Shown here: positions 34,199-47,657 of the stretch, piece by piece
Layout: every line of letters begins with the position of its first letter
How positions within the stretch are numbered: position 1 is the stretch's first letter
Assembly (NCBI GenBank): GCA_003255025.1
Contig: QANY01009128.1
Location: 1,860,547 to 1,924,546, forward strand
DNA: 64,000 bases
Source of the DNA: Datisca glomerata
Taxonomy: Eukaryota > Streptophyta > Magnoliopsida > Cucurbitales > Datiscaceae
Direction of reading: 5' to 3'
Program-made: the position numbers and the translations under genes
Notes under the pieces: model-generated
What the model saw: the letters and a program-made list of their open reading frames with translations, nothing else
Told to the model about the DNA's origin: nothing
The model's database searches: none

Positions 34199-34514
34199 GT
34201 GTGATCATTTATCCATTTAACCTGTTTCAGATCTGCATGGATTTGGATTTCGTATTTGTTTCGTTGGCAATTTCTTAATCGTTAAGCAAGTTATGCATCT
34301 GAGATAGTTGGTTTCTATCTGTTTTACTTGTTTGGATCGAGCCTGATCAATTCTCAAGTGATCATTACTGTTTGTCTATTGAGAATGCAAAGAACCCCGA
34401 ATCTGGTGGTCCAATTGGTGGTCAATTGTATTTCTCATTTTGGCAGTATGTCGTTAACATGCGTTCACTTATTAAAGTATTCCCTTTGGGTGCATGTAGG
34501 ATTACTCTTCTACA
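34199..34514 (+). other. 5' UTR intron of SYP61
   Basis: CTCTCTCTCAG followed by a GTGTGATC donor near 34199 and a CTTCTACAG acceptor near 34515, ten bases upstream of the start codon. Inferred from splice-like signals only. Confidence 0.45.
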
Positions 34515-34524
34515 GAAGGTCAGG

Positions 34525-37311
34525 ATGCCTTCAGCTCAAGATCCATTCTATGTCGTGAAGGACGAGATTCAAGAATCTGTAAGTCGTTTACCACTAATAG
34601 TTTGTGAATTTTGGAGATTTATGCACTTCCTAAGCGCAGAGGAATTTGATCCTTTACTTTGATTTTCTCATGATATATAAGATGCTTACAACGATTTCTA
34701 GCTATATAGCTTTCCCTTATATATCCTCAATGCTCCAATTCCGCTCTTAATTTGCATGCTTCTTCTTCAATAAAAATCCTTTATAGTGCCCATTACGTGT
34801 GCAAAAGATATAAGAAGAATAGTGCTGTTGTTCATATTATTTTGGGTTGCGGTGGCATTTGTTTAAAAGTATTCAGGCTTGTCTTATGATGTGGTTTCGC
34901 TCTTATTAGATTGATAAGTTGCAATCTATCTTTCACCAATGGGAACACACTGCATCTCATACGGGAGAGAGAGTGCGTCTTACGAAGGAGCTGCTTGCTG
35001 CTTGTGAGAGCATTGAGTGGCAGGTAAATATCATTTTCTAAAGCTCCACAGATAGGTTTTTATTTTTGGGAAAGTTGGATATCTGTTGCATTGTTGAGCT
35101 GATAATATTTAAGACTCTGATGGGATCTCTTTCTTGTCTGATGTGCTGTTGTACTCATTGTACGTGTGACTGTCCTATCCAGCTTTCCTCAAGATTAAGA
35201 ATATATAACATAAATTTTTATTATGATTCTATTTGATAATGGGAACTTTTATCTGACTTGCATTCTTTTCTTATACAATCTGATTTATGATTGTAACTAC
35301 TGAAAGGCCGCTTTCTTGATAGGAAGGTAGATGAATTGGACAAAGCTATTACTGTTGCAGCGAGAGATCCTTCTTGGTATGGTATTGATCACGTAGAACT
35401 TGAAAAACGTAGGAGATGGACTAACTCAGCTCGTACTCAGGTATCAACTATAAAATAATTTAAAAAGGGAGTGAAGAAGTTATATTAAGTAGCGTGCTTT
35501 TTCATGTCATTTGCATTGATGAAATGACAAAGTCTGTCTTTGTATTTAGTACTATTTATATGGTCTTTTGTTCCTAATCAAAATCAATTGTCGTATCTAA
35601 GGGATAGTGTATTCTGGTGATCCTTGTCCATTGAAGCTATCTAGAACTAATAGTTGTCTCATTGTCTGACAAGAATCCAGACATCTTACTTTGTTGATAT
35701 TCTGAATGATTGCCTACCTTGTTAGGTTGGCTCTGTTAAGAAAGCTGTTGAAGTTGAAAAGGAGATAAATATTGTGGGCACTACAAGTATGAATGGGATG
35801 CGTCGAGAACTGATGAGGCTGCCTAATACTGAAAGAGACAGATCTGACCAGTACAGTGCCCAAGATACTGATGACTTTATAGCATCTGAATCAGATCGAC
35901 AGCAGCTTCTGATAAAGTAGTGTTGTTTAATATTCCTTCCTGAATACATAATCACTATTTTTTTAGTTAATGGATCTTACTGGAAAACTACGTTGATGTA
36001 TACATCAACATCCAATTACGTAGTTCAAGTGAAATCACTCACCAATACTACACTAAAGACTTAACGTATTAGCAGATAATCATGCCAGGGTCAGTCTTCC
36101 AATTTATATGAAGTTGACATCTACTATAGATCCTGTACCTTTGATTTTCCAGAATTCTTTGACATCTAGTGACCCTATGTTTATCTGTTTTCTTGGTGTA
36201 TCTGTTAACAAGGAATATCTAGGTCGTATATTGATGTTTATAAGTGGATCAACTGTTTCGAGAACAGTTAGCATATAAGTTGGTATGCAGCAACTTATTG
36301 TTTTACTTGTGAAGGTTTGAAAGGTGGCTTGTAGCCTTGTATAATGTGAGAATATTATATATTTCTCCAAATCCTCTGCACAGATATGGTTCAGGTAGCC
36401 ATGGATCACATCTCCACAGTTTTTTAGTGCCCGAAGAAACAAATATGTTTTCCTTCCCACAATTCATATATCTATTCATTAGTTTATGCTGGATACGTAG
36501 AATCATCAGTGGTCCCAGTGGCCTTAGTAAGTTGAAGAGAAACATGTGGGAAAACATGCTTTCTTATTCATGGGGAGAGAGGGAAAAATCTCTTCAGAGC
36601 CAGGAGGAAAAAAAGAAAAGAATATTTGGTCATGGGTTGTGATTGGTGGTGGTCCTCATTGTTGTTGAGATCTCCTGAGTTTAAGTTTGAGTTCTTAAGG
36701 AAATGCTGTTTTGATTCTTGGTAATACTCTTTTCTTGTCTGTAATTCTGTATGCTTGTCGTATATAGGCGACAAGATGAGGAGTTGGATGAGCTCAGTGC
36801 AAGCGTGGAGAGAATTGGAGGTGTTGGGCTTACTATACATGAAGAGCTCCTTGCACAGGTAAAAGTTTTCTAGGTTGTGATGTCATTGTTTCAAAAAACT
36901 TGGATCCCCTAGTGTTGATACACCCAAGTGAAACTTTTTTGTTACTTCAGGAGAAAATTATAGATGAATTAGGAAATGAGATGGATAGTACATCAAACCG
37001 TCTTGATTTTGTTCAGGTAAGTTTCTTGCTTTTCTTCTTTTTTATTTCCAGTAAACTCACCGTTTCCTTACCATCTGAAGTTAAAAGTTTAGTTTGCATT
37101 TGGTCTTCTGAAAATTTATTCAGTCATTATACATGCAAAAGGAACTTATCTTAACAATTTGAATCAGAGTTGAGATTTTCCTCTACACATTTCCTTGCAG
37201 AAAAAAGTAGCTGTGGTCATGAAGAAGGCTGGTGCCAAGGGGCAGATAATGATGATATTATTTTTAGTGGTTTTGTTCATTATCCTATTTGTCTTAGTGT
37301 TCTTTACCTAG
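34525..37311 (+). CDS. SYP61: Syntaxin SYP61-type Qc-SNARE, seven coding exons
   Basis: Exons 34525-34578, 34910-35023, 35327-35440, 35726-35916, 36768-36858, 36951-37016, 37201-37311; all introns GT-AG, phases close to 246 aa. The start MPSAQDPFYVVKDEIQESID is the family start. Syntaxin-6-type N-terminal helical domain (about 1-95, with DELDKAITVAARDPSWYGID); Qc SNARE helix about 155-212 (LDELSASVERIGGVG, zero-layer Gln near 188 in LLAQEKII); C-terminal tail anchor about 226-246. SYP61 works at the trans-Golgi network/early endosome with Qa, Qb and R-SNAREs in secretion and vacuolar traffic. Length matches Arabidopsis SYP61 (245 aa). Intron 4 (851 bp) has no separate gene. The MULE ends about 870 bp before the start codon. 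Confidence 0.96.
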
Positions 37312-38274
37312 CCGAGAATTCGATACCAGGACATGATAATACTCATACGGCCGAGAGGGATCCTATCACCCTGATTATTGAGGAATTCAGATTATTTGAA
37401 TTGGTGATCTAGGTCTGTTGATTAATGCCCACCTGGAGTCTCTGAACCAAGAATAAGTCTGCTGCATTCTTGAAAGCACCTATTTGAAGTTGACCCAGAA
37501 TTTTTACATTAGTTCTTACTGTTACGATGTAAAAGAGATTTACAGTATTTGTCAATTCACCCCTTCATTTCATTTGATGATATGTTTTGAGTTTCAGCTT
37601 GTAGGTATTACAAGGTATATAGTATTATTTCTGTCAATGTTGTACGAATCAACACTTGTTTTTAACTTTTCTGGTGGCTCCACTTATTTAGTGTTAAAAT
37701 CTCTGTACTCTCCCTTTCTCTCAATCAAAATCTTTACGGAAAATTTCCGTTCATGTAATCTTGACCATTGAAAACATTTTTTGAATTGTTGAGATTTGTT
37801 CTGCAACTCTGATTTTTTAAGGAATTTCTTTAATTTAAGAAAGATTATGTGAACTACGTAAAATGAAATTAATGGTCCAGATCTTGTTGATTTTCAAACG
37901 CCAAACAAAGCATTACAGAGAAGTTCAAAGCTATTAACAATGTAATTAAATTGGAATGCCAAAGCGAAAAGATCTTATTGAAAGATAAAACCAGTTGAGC
38001 AGAGAGAGGCGTATGTTTAACTTGTATATGAGAGCCACATATCAACGAAATAATCTATTACACAAACCGCAACAATCAATCAAAGCATTGCTTTCTCACA
38101 GGCTTGATACAAGCATTTTACTAAGCCCACTCTTTCTTTTACGTATTTCTTGCTAGTTACTGTACAGTCTAAAGAAGGAAATTGGGAAAGAGAGATGATG
38201 AAAACTGGTTTGTTTCAGGTCATCCAAACATTTATAAAGAACTCAGAAGTACTATTTCTGACTTCAAAGTGAAT
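37312..38274. other. Intergenic between SYP61 and the RNI-like gene (convergent 3' ends)
   Basis: 3' UTR of SYP61 on the left and of the minus-strand RNI-like gene on the right. No other feature recognised. Confidence 0.5.
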
Positions 38275-41093
38275 TTAGTTCCGACTTTGAAGAGTTTTGC
38301 TCGCCTGTGAGGCCAAGATTAAGGCTTTAGCTTTTGTATTCGTCATCATCCACTCCCTCTCTGCTCTCCGCTGGTGCTGCCTCGCATTCTTAGCACGCTT
38401 TGGAGCTAACCTATTGTCTCTTTCAACAAATGCAAGTCTAAACTTTTCAGCTATGGACAATTCTGTGGAGCTTGATGATATTTGAGGTATGGCCTTAGCT
38501 GGAAGGCCGGATAGCGCCCATGTTTTGGGATCTATTTGCTCTACAACATTATCATCCAATGTAATATTTGGCAATGCTTCTCGGGGAATTGGAATTCCCC
38601 TGAACCCAAAGGGTGATGCCTTTGGATTTACAATTATGCGCGGGCATTCAATGGAAAAATTCTCTAATGAATCTTTGTCTATCTTTGGCTGCAAAGAGAT
38701 GATAAAGGCCAAAAGTCAGGTAAATAGAACATTGAAAACAATCAAGAGACAATTATCATAACGGGTCCTCTACTAATAAGCCAAAAAATTATATTCTAGT
38801 GTTCTAGTTTATTATATCTGTAGTATTCTGAAAATAAATTTAACAAGGGAAGTTTTTATTTTCAGCTTATGTCAAAATATCAGTGTTGGACGCAACACCC
38901 ATTCTTTTTCTCATATTTACTATGTTTTTTTTATAATTTACTTCACCTAGTCAAACACTGAATTCTAAATTAATACAAACATGTGAGAGCTATCAACCAC
39001 AGAGTGAAAACTTTTGTTATGCAACTTATAATTTTTTAGCACAACAATAACCCGATGGCACATTCTCGCTTTCTGTTCTCATGAAGACCTAACTCCCCTG
39101 TCTATAAGAGAGAGGGGGAGAGGAAAATGGAACGTTATTATTGAATTCAAGTTATCACTGAAGGAGCTCAGGGAAAGTCCATACCCACACGAGCCACCGC
39201 ATTGACTCGGCACCATCAACAATTTCAGCAGCATCAAGTTCCTCCCAGGAATCTCCAGCCATGTCATTCAACTTGGGTTTAAATATCCCCAAGCACCTGC
39301 GAGCGGTGTCATCACTCCTCGGACACCCTCTGCACATTATGGTTTATATCCTGTTTAGGTTATTACTCTAGTTAAAATACACTTCCACTAAAAAACACAT
39401 AACTAAGTAAGCTTTGTAAACTTAGCCACTAAAACGATTAAGGGGGCGAAAATAACATAGTTGAAATGCATACTAACACAATGCTAAGATCCAGAGAGAA
39501 GTTTCGATGTCTATAACAACCCCCCATACTTAAGATTTCTAAATGACTATGATATTTAAGAACAGTATTGTATACCCGCATCGTAGTGTCTCGAACAAGT
39601 GACAATGCTGCACGAGCTCAGAAATACCGGCAGCAGTAACTTTACGGCACCGGCTGCATGGGAGATATAAAAGATGTTATGTAACAAAATTGACTGAAGA
39701 TGAGAGTCCAAAATATAAATCAACTGAACTTTGTGGGAGATATAAAAGAAACAACATAGCAAACGTAAAAAGTGCAGCTCATACATCATCAAGTATCCTT
39801 TAAAATTATTAGCCAAATTTGTTCATTTTGTCAACTTTCAATGGTTTTTTCCTTTTTCTTTTCTCTCTATTTTGTTTTGGGGGTGGGGAGACTCATAACA
39901 CATAATAATATAATAAGCAGTTGTATATTTTACTTGTATAGAACGGAAAATGTGTTTCTATGACATTCCACTATACATCAGATGCACAAATTATTCATGA
40001 TCCACTCAAAAGTGAGCAAATAAAAATTTAACGATTATCCAATTGATCCATGTTGCTTATGTAGAAAAGAGTCAATCCTAAAGGAAATTCCTCTTCAAAA
40101 CATACATCCTCACTCCTAAGCTACTACTGGTTGAATGGGGGAAAAGAGACTGAAAGCATAGTATTCCTTTGAACACCATGCATAAAACACATATACCTTA
40201 TATCCAAAGCTCGAAGAAATTTGCATATTTCTGCAACTTTCACTAAGCCAAAATCTGAAACATCTGAACCGGAGACGTCAAGAATTTCCCAAGACGAATC
40301 AGCTAAAGATATGATGACATCGTCATTTAGCAAGTTCCTTCTCCTAGCTATTGCGGCTAACGACATCTACAATTCCACAATATAACCTTAGAAAACAAGA
40401 AAGAGGAGGCATATCTGATCATATAAGCTGGTTTAACTTGTTGAAATGTAACAACAGAAGTCTTAATTTCAAGAACATCATAATCCTATCTGTCACCACC
40501 CAACCTTAATATCTGCCGGAAATCCAGCCGCTATCACGGCCAAGTCCAGGACTATTTCTTCCAGATGCCTACCAACGAGTCCTAGACACAAATTCACTAA
40601 GCTTGGAGGTCTTTTCCTCTCAGAAGTTAGTCCTGCAACCAAGGGAACCTCGAATTATGAAGTTAAACGAACTCCAATCACTAATACGAAGCACCATTCT
40701 TGATTCTCACGCATAAAAACTAAATTACAGCACTAAAAAATCACTTGCAAATTCTAATTCTCAGTATGTAAATAGCCTATAAAAGGTAATTCTAATTCCA
40801 ATTTTTCTATCTAAAACGCAAAAGAAATACATGCCAACGATCATCAAACATCAGTTAAAAATTAAGTTGAACGTAAATCAACATATCAAAATCGACAAAT
40901 TCTTGGCTCAAATAGTAAATTACTAAAATTTACACGCGATGTATAACATATGAGAGTACAGCGAGAGAGAGTTACCTGAGAAATGAGGAGCGGTAATTGA
41001 ATAATTGGCGGGCTTGGAGCTGGATAGCCTGGATTTCAAGTCAAGCTTCTCTAAAGATTTTCTTATAGTATTAGCACCTTCGCCTTTTTCCAT
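38275..41093 (-). CDS. RNI-like leucine-rich-repeat protein, six exons
   Basis: Minus-strand exons 40976-41093, 40505-40632, 40197-40366, 39576-39653, 39185-39329, 38275-38688; GT-AG throughout, phases close to 350 aa. Starts MEKGEGANTIRKSLEKLDLK. The middle (about residues 45-185) is a run of AMN1/F-box-LRR-type repeats (VIISLADSSWEILDVSGSDV, KVTAAGISELVQHC, CGGCPRSDDTARRCLG). The C-terminal 140 residues are basic and helical (PKRAKNARQHQRRAEREWMM) and follow a segment with PRIIVNPKASPFGFRG. It resembles uncharacterised plant RNI-like proteins (At5g21900 type, from memory). No F-box is visible at the N-terminus, so a ubiquitin-ligase role is not supported. Function unknown. Divergently paired with augmin subunit 4. 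Confidence 0.88.
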
Positions 41094-41110
41094 CAAAATT
41101 CAATATTAAG

Positions 41111-41168
<58 letters not shown>

Positions 41169-41466
41169 AGGGAGATTTCAGGGTTGGCGACCCGAAGAGA
41201 CGGCATGTTATTTCAGTATTCCTGCAGGCAAATGTTGTCAATTTACAAATAAGTCCTTCATCTATTTTACTCTGTAGCTAATTCGAAAAGGCTTTATAGT
41301 AAAATTAATTTGGTTTCAATGTTGTTCGCTGCTCCACAGTGCTATAGTTCGAGTTTTGAGGCCGGTCAGGGCGGCACTTGAACAGAGTTTGGAATTTACT
41401 TTTGACGAGGAAGAAGGTGTAAAGGTCTGTGTTAAAGGATATCGATTTTGATCCTCAAAATCTTCA
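41094..41466. promoter_or_regulatory. 373-bp shared divergent promoter with a (GA)n tract
   Basis: Only 373 bp separate the start codons of the minus-strand RNI-like gene and the plus-strand AUG4 gene, so core promoters and both 5' UTRs must lie here. A (GA)n/(GGGA)n tract at 41114-41174 falls in the presumed 5' UTR of the RNI-like gene. GA repeats are targets of plant BBR/BPC factors (known family property; binding here is inference). Confidence 0.65.
41114..41174. repeat. (GA)n microsatellite
   Basis: About 24 GA units followed by three GGGA units, between the divergent start codons. Confidence 0.9.
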
Positions 41467-44400
41467 ATGGTGAAAGGATTACAAGGAGGAGTACAAAACC
41501 TTCCAGCAGATGTTACTCAGGTAATTGATCAGTTGGAGCGACATTGCTTGGCTCCTGATGGATCCCTAGTCTCTAAGCCCGCTTACTATGACCTCCAACT
41601 GGTACTCCCTCTATCTCTATCTCTATATATCACTTTTCACTTGGCTGTTTACATACTTTTTAGTGCTCAGTTTGGTTGATGAGAAAATGTAGATAGAATT
41701 GGAAAACGCGAGTCTATGTCAGAAATCCAATTTCAAACAGAAGATCTCATTATAGCAGCAACTTGTTTTAATCAGGAAATATTTACTCGTATCTTCAGTT
41801 TTCCATGCGTTTGAATTGTGCGGAGTATCTCTCTCACTCTCTCTGAGTTGAAGTGAGTATGAATGTGCTCCTTTACGCGGTCTTTTGGTTCAATATGCAG
41901 GCGAGAGAGGAAATGTCAAGGGAAAGACTGCGTTACTTGGAAGCCATGGTTAGTCTTAGTGTTCTAAAACTAATTGTGGGTTTTTGTTACTGTTTAATCA
42001 TTATGTATTGGTTGGTCTTATCTTCCCTTCATTTTCTCGCTGGGTTTCATGTAGGCCATTTACTGCGAGGCAATTGCTATGGTGGAGGAATACCAACAGG
42101 CCTTTTCGGTGGCTAGCCTTGGAGGAGTTCGGGACATCCAGGGTTTATATCCGCAACTTGGCTTGAAAAATCTGCCTCAGGTCTCAATAATTTGTACTTG
42201 CATTGGTTCTAGCTTCCTTGATTAGTAAAATTTTTAACCGATTGTTTTATTTGGATTCATATCGAATTATCAATGCTGAGACATAGTTATATTTTATAAG
42301 GGGCTTGCTTGCCAGAACTTAGTGGAGAAATGCAGTTTCAAAATTTTGTCTGTTTTTAGTCTCTGGCATGCATTACTGTCCTGAACCAGTTTATTGTTGA
42401 TTGTATGATTCAAAGCTGTGTTTTTCCATGGATAGAAGGAAATGAAATGCATATTTAGATATATATGTATAATATATGGGCGAAGATAAAAGGTCATAAA
42501 CATGTGGAGGGTACCCAGAATTTGTCTTTTATATTTGATGAATAATTTGGTAATTAGCAGTTGGGAGTTATAATGAAAACTTCAATATCTCATCTCAGGT
42601 TTATGAGAATTTAGAGCATAGAATGGTTGTAGCAGAAGCAGCTCAGAGGTTGAGGCTTCCTCTTATCTCCAAAGATGGTGAAATTCATGAGGAAGAAATT
42701 GAAAAGATGAGTGTAGTAACACGAAGCTCTCTTGATAGTACCAGCACCAGTGTGACAATCAGCTCAAGTTCTAATTCAACAAATTATGCAAGTGCAAACA
42801 GTGCAGTCAGTGCTGCAAACAATAGCCTTTCTCTTAACTCAACTGATGCAGTGGAACCTGGAGTAGGTGGTGTTACCAATTCCTTTCTTGGAATCACACC
42901 TGCTTACTTATGGCAATCTCAGCTCCATCAAACTCGATTATCCATGGTAAGACTTCCCTAGGAATCAAAACATCTTTCCTGCATGAAATCGTCTTATGGC
43001 ATTTGATATTCTAATCACCTCGCTATGGCTTTTCACCATTATTTTCAAGACTTTGAAAACTTCTGATTTTGGTATTACAGGATATGAATGAATACCAAAT
43101 GTCTCTTTCTCGTGAGATTGAGGGTCGTCTGAAGGGTAAATGTGATAAGTTAGCTGATGCCTTCATCATGGATGACATTGGTATGACCCTCCCTCCCTCC
43201 CTCCCTCCCCGTGCTTAAACCCATTTATAATTCTTCTGCAGTTACCGTTTGTGATCCTTGTAATTATGTCACGGGATTTGAGAATCCTTGGTTGATCTTC
43301 TTATTATTAGTCTTTGATCTTTATGTGAAACTGGCGATCGTGTTCATTTCCATTTACATTGATCCAACTATCAAGTATGAAGTGACTAAATCAATAATGT
43401 AGGTGAAAGTTTAAAAGCGTAAAAAGTTTTTCTTCTTGATTCTTGATTGAGAGGAAAAAGCTCAATTTTAATATATTCTAATATTTTGTTTAATAAGGAG
43501 ATATAGAGCATCAATTTTGAAGCTCAGATGCATAATGTGACTTACAATCTTTTACCTTCCATTGTCAATACAGATTCATCATCGAGGCATCAAATTTCTA
43601 GTGCTCGTCTCCCAGAGAGGTTTTGTTTACTCATTATTGCAAATGGTATTTTCCTTATACTATTTTCTTTTGCATTTCAGACATTACTGTTTATCAGGGT
43701 AAAGGTGATAATTGAGGAAATTGAAAGGGAAGAAACAGCTCTGCGAGAAGAACTCTACTCTGCAGACAGAAAATTCGCCGAGTATTACAATGTATGAAAT
43801 TTTAAAGTGGATCAGCCGTTTTTCCTTCGTCATTTTATCACAGTGGCTTTTTGCGGTAATGCGACTTGTCTACTATTTTTCCAAAAAATAGGTCCTAGAG
43901 CAGATATTGGGAGTGCTTATTAAGCTTGTCAAAGATTTGAAGCTGCAGCATCAACATAAATATGTAATCTCCAAACACGGATGAATAAAGATTCCTAGTT
44001 GGGCATATATGTGCCTTTCTTCTATTATGATTCTTTCCTTTCCCTTCTTTGTGAACCTGCAGTCTCAATTGTTGTAAAATTCTCAGGATGAACTTCAAAA
44101 GACTTGGTTGTGCAAAAGGTGTGAAACCATGAATGCGAAATTGAGGTTCGTCCTGCTAGTTTTGGTTGTTTCTTCATGCTATCTATGGCACAGGCCTTAC
44201 TATATCTGTATTTTTTTCTGAATATTGTTGACTTCAATATCTATTTTTATCGCCAGTGTGGTGGGGTGGAGGGAATTATTGGCTAGTCGTACAGGTTGAT
44301 GTCATACAGGCCCTAAAAATTAGTAAATGACAAATATCCGGTCATTTGCTATCATGTAAATAAGAAATTTAGCTGATACATTAGTTGTAATTCCCTTAAC

Positions 44401-45865
44401 CTAGACAGTAGGGTTGAAGTTATCTGTAACCAGTTTAAAGTCTGCTTGTATTTTTATGATGTTATTTGTTGTTTGATCTCACAAAACTTTTCTTGCTAGA
44501 TTATGATTGCGTTTTTATTTTCTGAAAAGCAAATGCTTCAGTATTACCAAGTTGATTGGGAGAGTGGGCCTCATAATCGCATAGCCACGTCCAAAATACA
44601 AGCAGCCTTTTAGTTGATTGTGCGGCCTTTTCAGCCAGCCTTTTAGTATGGCTAATTATCTAATGGGTTTTCATATGTTCTCCAGGGCATTTTTAGTTTA
44701 GTGAGGAAATTCTTTTTGTCACTTGAGGGTCATTTTGACTGCACATCTTCCTTGTTTAAGTCCCAGCAACTCTTAATTTGGTAGTGCTAATGATGAACGG
44801 TACCCCCTTTTGTCTCAGGGTTCTGGAGCATGTTCTGCTGCTCGAAACTTACACTCAGGAGTCTATACCTGCTCTCCACAAAATAAGGTTGTACTTTGTA
44901 GTGAGGAAAATGTCTTGTGAATATATTTTAAAATTGTGATTAACGTCAATTTCATTGGTTGATGTGCTTGTTTCTAGAAAGTACCTTGTTGAGGCTACAG
45001 AGGAAGCTTCTATTGCGTATAATAAAGCGGTACAAACCTCTCCTTCTGCATGTATTCTTATGATGTTATTTGTCAGTGTTCTTTCTGTTTATATTGATGA
45101 AATCAAGAGAGTCATATAGATCACATCCGGCTTCTAGAATGCATCAGTGTTTGAGTTCGTTGATTGCTGCCAGCTTTGTTCTTTATGGGATGGAGGTGCA
45201 TTTGGAAAAATACTCGGGTTATTCTTATTTTCTCCTTGGAAAACTGTTCTTGCTTATGAGAAAGTTCCAATGATAGTCTGCATGGTTTTGTTGAGTAAAG
45301 AAAATCCAATTCCCTTAGCCAGTCGTATTCCTAATAACTTGTCCAACAACCATCAACCCTTTCCTTTTATCTAATTTTAGGGATGAGGGTAACATTTTTA
45401 ACCATGGTTTTGGAACCCAACTTTCGTTAAAATTATCCATTCTTTCTCGTACCCATACTATTAGGCCTCGATCACATAGAAAGTAATGCATGTCGAGCTG
45501 AACGTAAACAAGAAAACTTAGCTTAGATGTAAAGTAATTGCTCCTTAGATTAGGAGCACAATACTTAAGCTATTATTTTATTGTCAGTTTTGAGTTTGTA
45601 TCTGCTTCATTAGTTTATAACATTCAGGTTACTCGTCTTCGAGAGTATCAAGGTGTGGATCCTCACTTCGATAATATTGCAAGGCAGTACCATGACATTT
45701 TAAAGGTATGATCATAAACCGAAAAACAGAAACTTAGTTCTGTAATTGATTACGGTGGGCTTATGCCAAACAAATTTTTCTCACCAGAAACTAGAAAATA
45801 TGCAATGGACAATTCATCAAGTTGAAATGGACCTGACACGCTTACCAGATCAGCAAAACTCTTAA
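41467..45865 (+). CDS. AUG4: Augmin complex subunit 4 (HAUS4-like), thirteen exons
   Basis: Exons 41467-41601, 41901-41948, 42055-42180, 42599-42946, 43081-43180, 43574-43619, 43698-43791, 43892-43963, 44087-44145, 44819-44887, 44978-45029, 45628-45705, 45788-45865; GT-AG, phases close to 434 aa. It starts MVKGLQGGVQNLPADVTQVI and ends MDLTRLPDQQNS. Residues about 1-115 are helical (EEMSRERLRYLEAMAIYCEA). A Ser/Asn/Thr-rich linker (about 135-180) leads to LGITPAYLWQSQLHQTRLSM, and the C-terminal half is coiled coil. AUG4 is part of the eight-subunit augmin complex, which recruits gamma-tubulin to microtubule walls for branching nucleation in spindle, phragmoplast and cortical arrays. Length agrees with Arabidopsis AUG4 (about 420 aa). 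Intact. Confidence 0.94.
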
Positions 45866-47589
45866 GTATTATTACTTCTCAGTCAAAGTTGGTGTTATCA
45901 GCTGAATTATTTTGGTATAATGTTGTATGCTAATTTGTCTCCAGCATTCGTTTAATTTTTTTTGGTTAAGAACATTCGTTTAATTTTTTTCACCTGCTTG
46001 TTGATGTGAATTATTGTAAATTTGAATTGATAAAGAGTAGTCTTCTTTCTTTGGATGATGTGATCTTTGATTATGCCTCCAAAATAAGTATATTCTCTGG
46101 CTTCATTGCGTGGTTTGAACCAAGTGGATGGATCATGGTGGAAACAGATGTGGGGATCAACATGAGAGGGTTCGTTAAGTAGATTTGGGCCGTCGAACGG
46201 CCAGCTCTACTGAACATAAAGATCAGAAAAGTAGATCCATTTTTGAACGGACGGACCCGATTGAACATATGACAAAACGGACGGATTCGATTGAACATGG
46301 CTCTCGTTCTGACGAACAAGAGAGGACACCTTACAGATCATAGTGGCTTGGTGGTTGAATGTTCCTGAAAATTACTTGGCGTTTGGCAACAACAAAGACA
46401 CTTTATTATGAATTCTCTTCCCCTTCATTATTATGAGAAAAGCATGGTTTCAGACTAAATTTATAAATAAATTAAGATTGATATCAAACTTGATTGTATA
46501 ACTCATCGTCTTTTTTATGTTGTCTTTTAGTGAGGACGGATTTCTAAATAGACGTGATGCAACAAACGCCTCTTTCAACAGAATAGGAAGCGATTTGCTT
46601 CATACAAATGAGGTTTTTAACAGAAATTGATCATTTGATCACCTTCTATATCATTACGTGAGTGTATACATCGACAAACACACTTTTAACATCAATACCA
46701 ACTTGGTACTATATAATTTTTTGAACATATCTTAGCACCAAAGATTAAAAAATATTGATAATGAGACATGATCTATTATTAAATTATCTCATATGAAATC
46801 TCATATCTATGATTCAGTAAAGCATCAACTCATAATATCTGGCATGATACAATCAAATTTTTTCTTTACATAAACAAAATTCATTGTTTACCAAAGGGTG
46901 ATTACAAGGATATAAATGTCATTTTATTAAACATCCACGAAACATAAAAGAAAAAAACACTTCGAGCTTAAACAAACTAGAATTAACAGACTACACTATA
47001 GCAAATAAGTCAGAAAAAGACTTGCACTAGCACCGGTTATATCAATTTGATACCTTTTGGCACGGATTTAGATCACCTCGCCAGATAGGAGGTGCTTTTT
47101 AACCAATCTAGATTGTTGTGATGTTAACAGTTCAGATCAATCTTAAATAAAAATAAAAAAAATATTTTTAATGTGCAATTTTAAATTTTTTACATCTGAT
47201 TCTAAAAAGAACGGATCAGATTCAAGGATTTCTCTTGTTCGTTAAAATAGGAGAGAACCCCTGTTCTTTTTGCACCGTCTACTTTTCTGGATTATTCTCG
47301 TGTGAGACCCACTTTTCTGTTGGATGCCAGTTTTGGGTGCGTTCAATGTACGCGTTCGTAGCAAGGAATCAGATTTTCTTTTTCCTCGACAGGAATATGT
47401 CATCCAAATAACATACTCGTCAGCGTAATATTGTCCGTCAAATATCACACATATCCAATCGTTACCGTCCAAGTAGTTTAAACCGACTTTGGCCAAACCC
47501 AAACGCTAGCTCAATGTTAACTATGGTTAAAATTCGTGGCTAAGAGCCTAAGGCTACAACTTGGCCTTCAAGTAGTAGGACTCTCTCCC
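45866..47589. other. Intergenic between AUG4 and eIF1
   Basis: No gene recognised. A 30-bp direct repeat (ACGGACGG...CGATTGAACAT) occurs twice at 46247 and 46277. The rest is AT-rich spacer and the eIF1 upstream region. Confidence 0.5.
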
Positions 47590-47596
47590 TATAAAG
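47590..47596 (+). promoter_or_regulatory. TATA box of the eIF1 gene
   Basis: TATAAAG in a CTCTCTCCC context, about 60 bp before the first 5' UTR splice donor. A good plant TATA box by position and sequence. Confidence 0.6.
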
Positions 47597-47657
47597 TACC
47601 CAACAGCCTCTTTTGTTTATCGTTGTATCGGTGTGATCGTTCTAGTTTTCGCTCCAG

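Noticed and set aside
36337..36642. 101-codon plus-strand and overlapping minus-strand frames
   Set aside because: They lie inside SYP61 intron 4 and have no recognisable protein features.
47242..47502. 86-codon minus-strand frame upstream of eIF1
   Set aside because: No domain or splice context; overlaps the eIF1 upstream region.
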